From: CAZVRZ01 sp964629965 | GTDB taxonomy: Bacteria; Chloroflexota; Anaerolineae; Anaerolineales; UBA4823 | Direction: 5' to 3' | NCBI GenBank assembly: GCA_964629965.1 | Contig: CAZVRZ010000127.1 | Span: forward strand, 1-15,214 | Length of the DNA: 15,214 nucleotides | In this document: positions 14,164 through 15,214 of the stretch, in pieces | Layout of the letters: every line of letters begins with the position of its first letter | Numbering within the stretch: position 1 is the stretch's first letter | Program-made: the position numbers and the translations under genes | Notes under the pieces: model-generated | What the model saw: the letters and a program-made list of their open reading frames with translations, nothing else | The model's database searches: none | What the model was told of the DNA's origin: nothing

Positions 14164-15156
14164 GTGGGGTCAAACAAATTTAGTGAGATAGATCGGCTCA
14201 AGCGTTTAGTAAATATATATGTATTTAAGAAAGGAACCACGAAAAAAATTTGGAATTATCCGGCGTTGGTAAACCCATCTCGAGTGGGAAATACAGATTT
14301 ATTAGCTGGATATTACCTGGATTTTTCTCAAGATGCCGATTATCCCGGGCTCCGGGATCCACAGAATGTAATTCTTGTGGATTATACGGGCGGCATTGGT
14401 GTTCAATATAATCCTTTTTTTATCGGGCATTATGCGCTTGCATGTTACGAGAAGTATTGCAAAACCGGATTGCAACAATATTTAGATCATTTTTACGACC
14501 AGGCGGAGTGGTTTGTTAAGAATGCATTCTACAAGAATGATCACGAAATTGCAGTATGGGAATACCATTTCCCTTGGTCGCACGATTTAATTCCGCCCTG
14601 GATTTCTTCATTAGCGCAATCCACGGCACTTTCGACTCTCCTAAGAGCTTGGCTCATGAGTGGGGAGCAGCGCTTTCTCGATGTTGCTTTATGTGCATTC
14701 AATTCGATGGACACCGAAATCGAAGATGGTGGTGTCAAACACTCCACAAAAGATGGAGTAACGTTTGAAGAAAGTGCAATTCTTCCTGCTAACACAGTCC
14801 TGAATGGATTTATATTCTCAATTTGGGGTGTTCTTGAATTTTTTATAGCGACTGGCGACCCGAGAGCGATGGAACTTGTTAAGATCAGTGCGGATACACT
14901 GATACAATTGCTTCCGAAATATGACCTAGGTTTTTGGTCACGATATCATTTATATAACTCAAAAACGATGCTACCAAGTGTATCTAGCACCTTCTATCAT
15001 AATGTTCATGTAGCACAACTTGATGTGATGGGGCATTTATTGCCTAATGCTGCTTTCAAAAGCACTGCTTCTCGGTGGGGGAAATATGAAAAGAATAGGA
15101 TGTATCGGACGATAGCAGTCATCCTTAAGGCTATGTATAAGTTAATTGTTTATTGA
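14164..15156 (+). CDS. D-glucuronyl C5-epimerase family protein
   Basis: 330 residues matching the C-terminal (alpha/alpha-barrel) domain of heparosan D-glucuronyl C5-epimerases (PF06662), which invert C5 of uronic acid residues within a glycan chain (GlcA to IdoA). Seen: NPFFIGHYALACYEKY (83-98), PPWISSLAQSTALSTLLRAW (144-163), VLNGFIFSIWGVLEF (212-226), YDLGFWSRY (253-261) and FYHNVHVAQL (277-286); the tyrosines in the last two motifs correspond to regions holding the catalytic Tyr residues of the animal enzyme. No signal peptide or helix is present, so it should be cytoplasmic, as reported for a Bermanella homologue. Start GTG 14164 is chosen because GGAG lies 7 bases upstream. The true substrate may be another uronic acid, such as the diacetamido uronate made by the wbp genes. 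Confidence 0.83.
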   Translation: MGSNKFSEIDRLKRLVNIYVFKKGTTKKIWNYPALVNPSRVGNTDLLAGYYLDFSQDADYPGLRDPQNVILVDYTGGIGVQYNPFFIGHYALACYEKYCKTGLQQYLDHFYDQAEWFVKNAFYKNDHEIAVWEYHFPWSHDLIPPWISSLAQSTALSTLLRAWLMSGEQRFLDVALCAFNSMDTEIEDGGVKHSTKDGVTFEESAILPANTVLNGFIFSIWGVLEFFIATGDPRAMELVKISADTLIQLLPKYDLGFWSRYHLYNSKTMLPSVSSTFYHNVHVAQLDVMGHLLPNAAFKSTASRWGKYEKNRMYRTIAVILKAMYKLIVY

Positions 15157-15160
15157 TTAG

Positions 15161-15190
15161 GTTCACTACCGGACAAAATAGTGGTTGAAC
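15161..15190 (+). repeat. Short inverted repeat downstream of the epimerase gene
   Basis: CACTA (15164-15168) and TAGTG (15179-15183) form a perfect 5-bp inverted pair around a 10-base centre; outer GTTCA (15161-15165) and TGAAC (15186-15190) are also complementary, giving two overlapping ways to fold. No U-run follows, so it is not a standard intrinsic terminator. It could be a weak hairpin after the last gene or the tip of a mobile element beyond the window. The rest of 15157-15214 holds no gene start I can see. Confidence 0.35.
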
Positions 15191-15214
15191 TCTGGTAAGC
15201 TTGAGCTCCCACCA

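Overview
The window is a 15.2 kb stretch of a bacterial cell-surface polysaccharide locus. All 15 genes I can support are on the + strand and nearly all encode sugar-nucleotide biosynthesis or polysaccharide modification. Shine-Dalgarno sites (GGAG/GAGG types), tight gene spacing and ATGA-type overlaps are typically bacterial. The general style of the proteins makes me lean towards Chloroflexota (Anaerolineae-like). That is a guess from recall, not something the sequence proves.

Layout. (1) 1-1553: the 3' part of rfbA and a complete rfbD, the first and last steps of dTDP-L-rhamnose synthesis; rfbB and rfbC are not in the window. (2) 1586-4991: four tightly packed genes for a GDP-L-fucose-synthase-like reductase (apparently starting at a CTG codon), an acylneuraminate-type cytidylyltransferase, a D-2-hydroxyacid dehydrogenase and a classical SDR. 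Together they look like a module that makes and CMP-activates an acid or sugar acid I cannot name. (3) 5019-6263: a 47-residue single-helix membrane peptide followed by a YeiH/UPF0324-family ('putative sulfate exporter') transporter. (4) 6329-11476: five genes in the order wbpI-wbpD-wbpE-wbpB-wbpA, the full enzyme set expected to turn UDP-GlcNAc into UDP-2,3-diacetamido-2,3-dideoxy-D-mannuronic acid. (5) 11492-15156: a visibly more AT-rich part with a PF14907-type nucleotidyltransferase-fold protein, a membrane-anchored TPR protein and a D-glucuronyl C5-epimerase-family protein.

How they may work together: blocks 1, 2 and 4 supply activated monomers (L-rhamnose, an unidentified CMP-linked residue perhaps with a GDP-deoxysugar, and a diacetamido uronic acid). 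The C5-epimerase homologue could invert uronic acid residues in the assembled glycan. The window contains no glycosyltransferase, flippase, polymerase or chain-length regulator, so assembly functions must lie outside it.

No rRNA, tRNA, CRISPR array or transposase gene was seen. No gene-free stretch exceeds 100 bases. The larger gaps are 6264-6328 and 7388-7449, each with a likely extended -10 promoter; 12743-12808 and 14069-14163, with nothing convincing; and 15157-15214, with a small inverted repeat.
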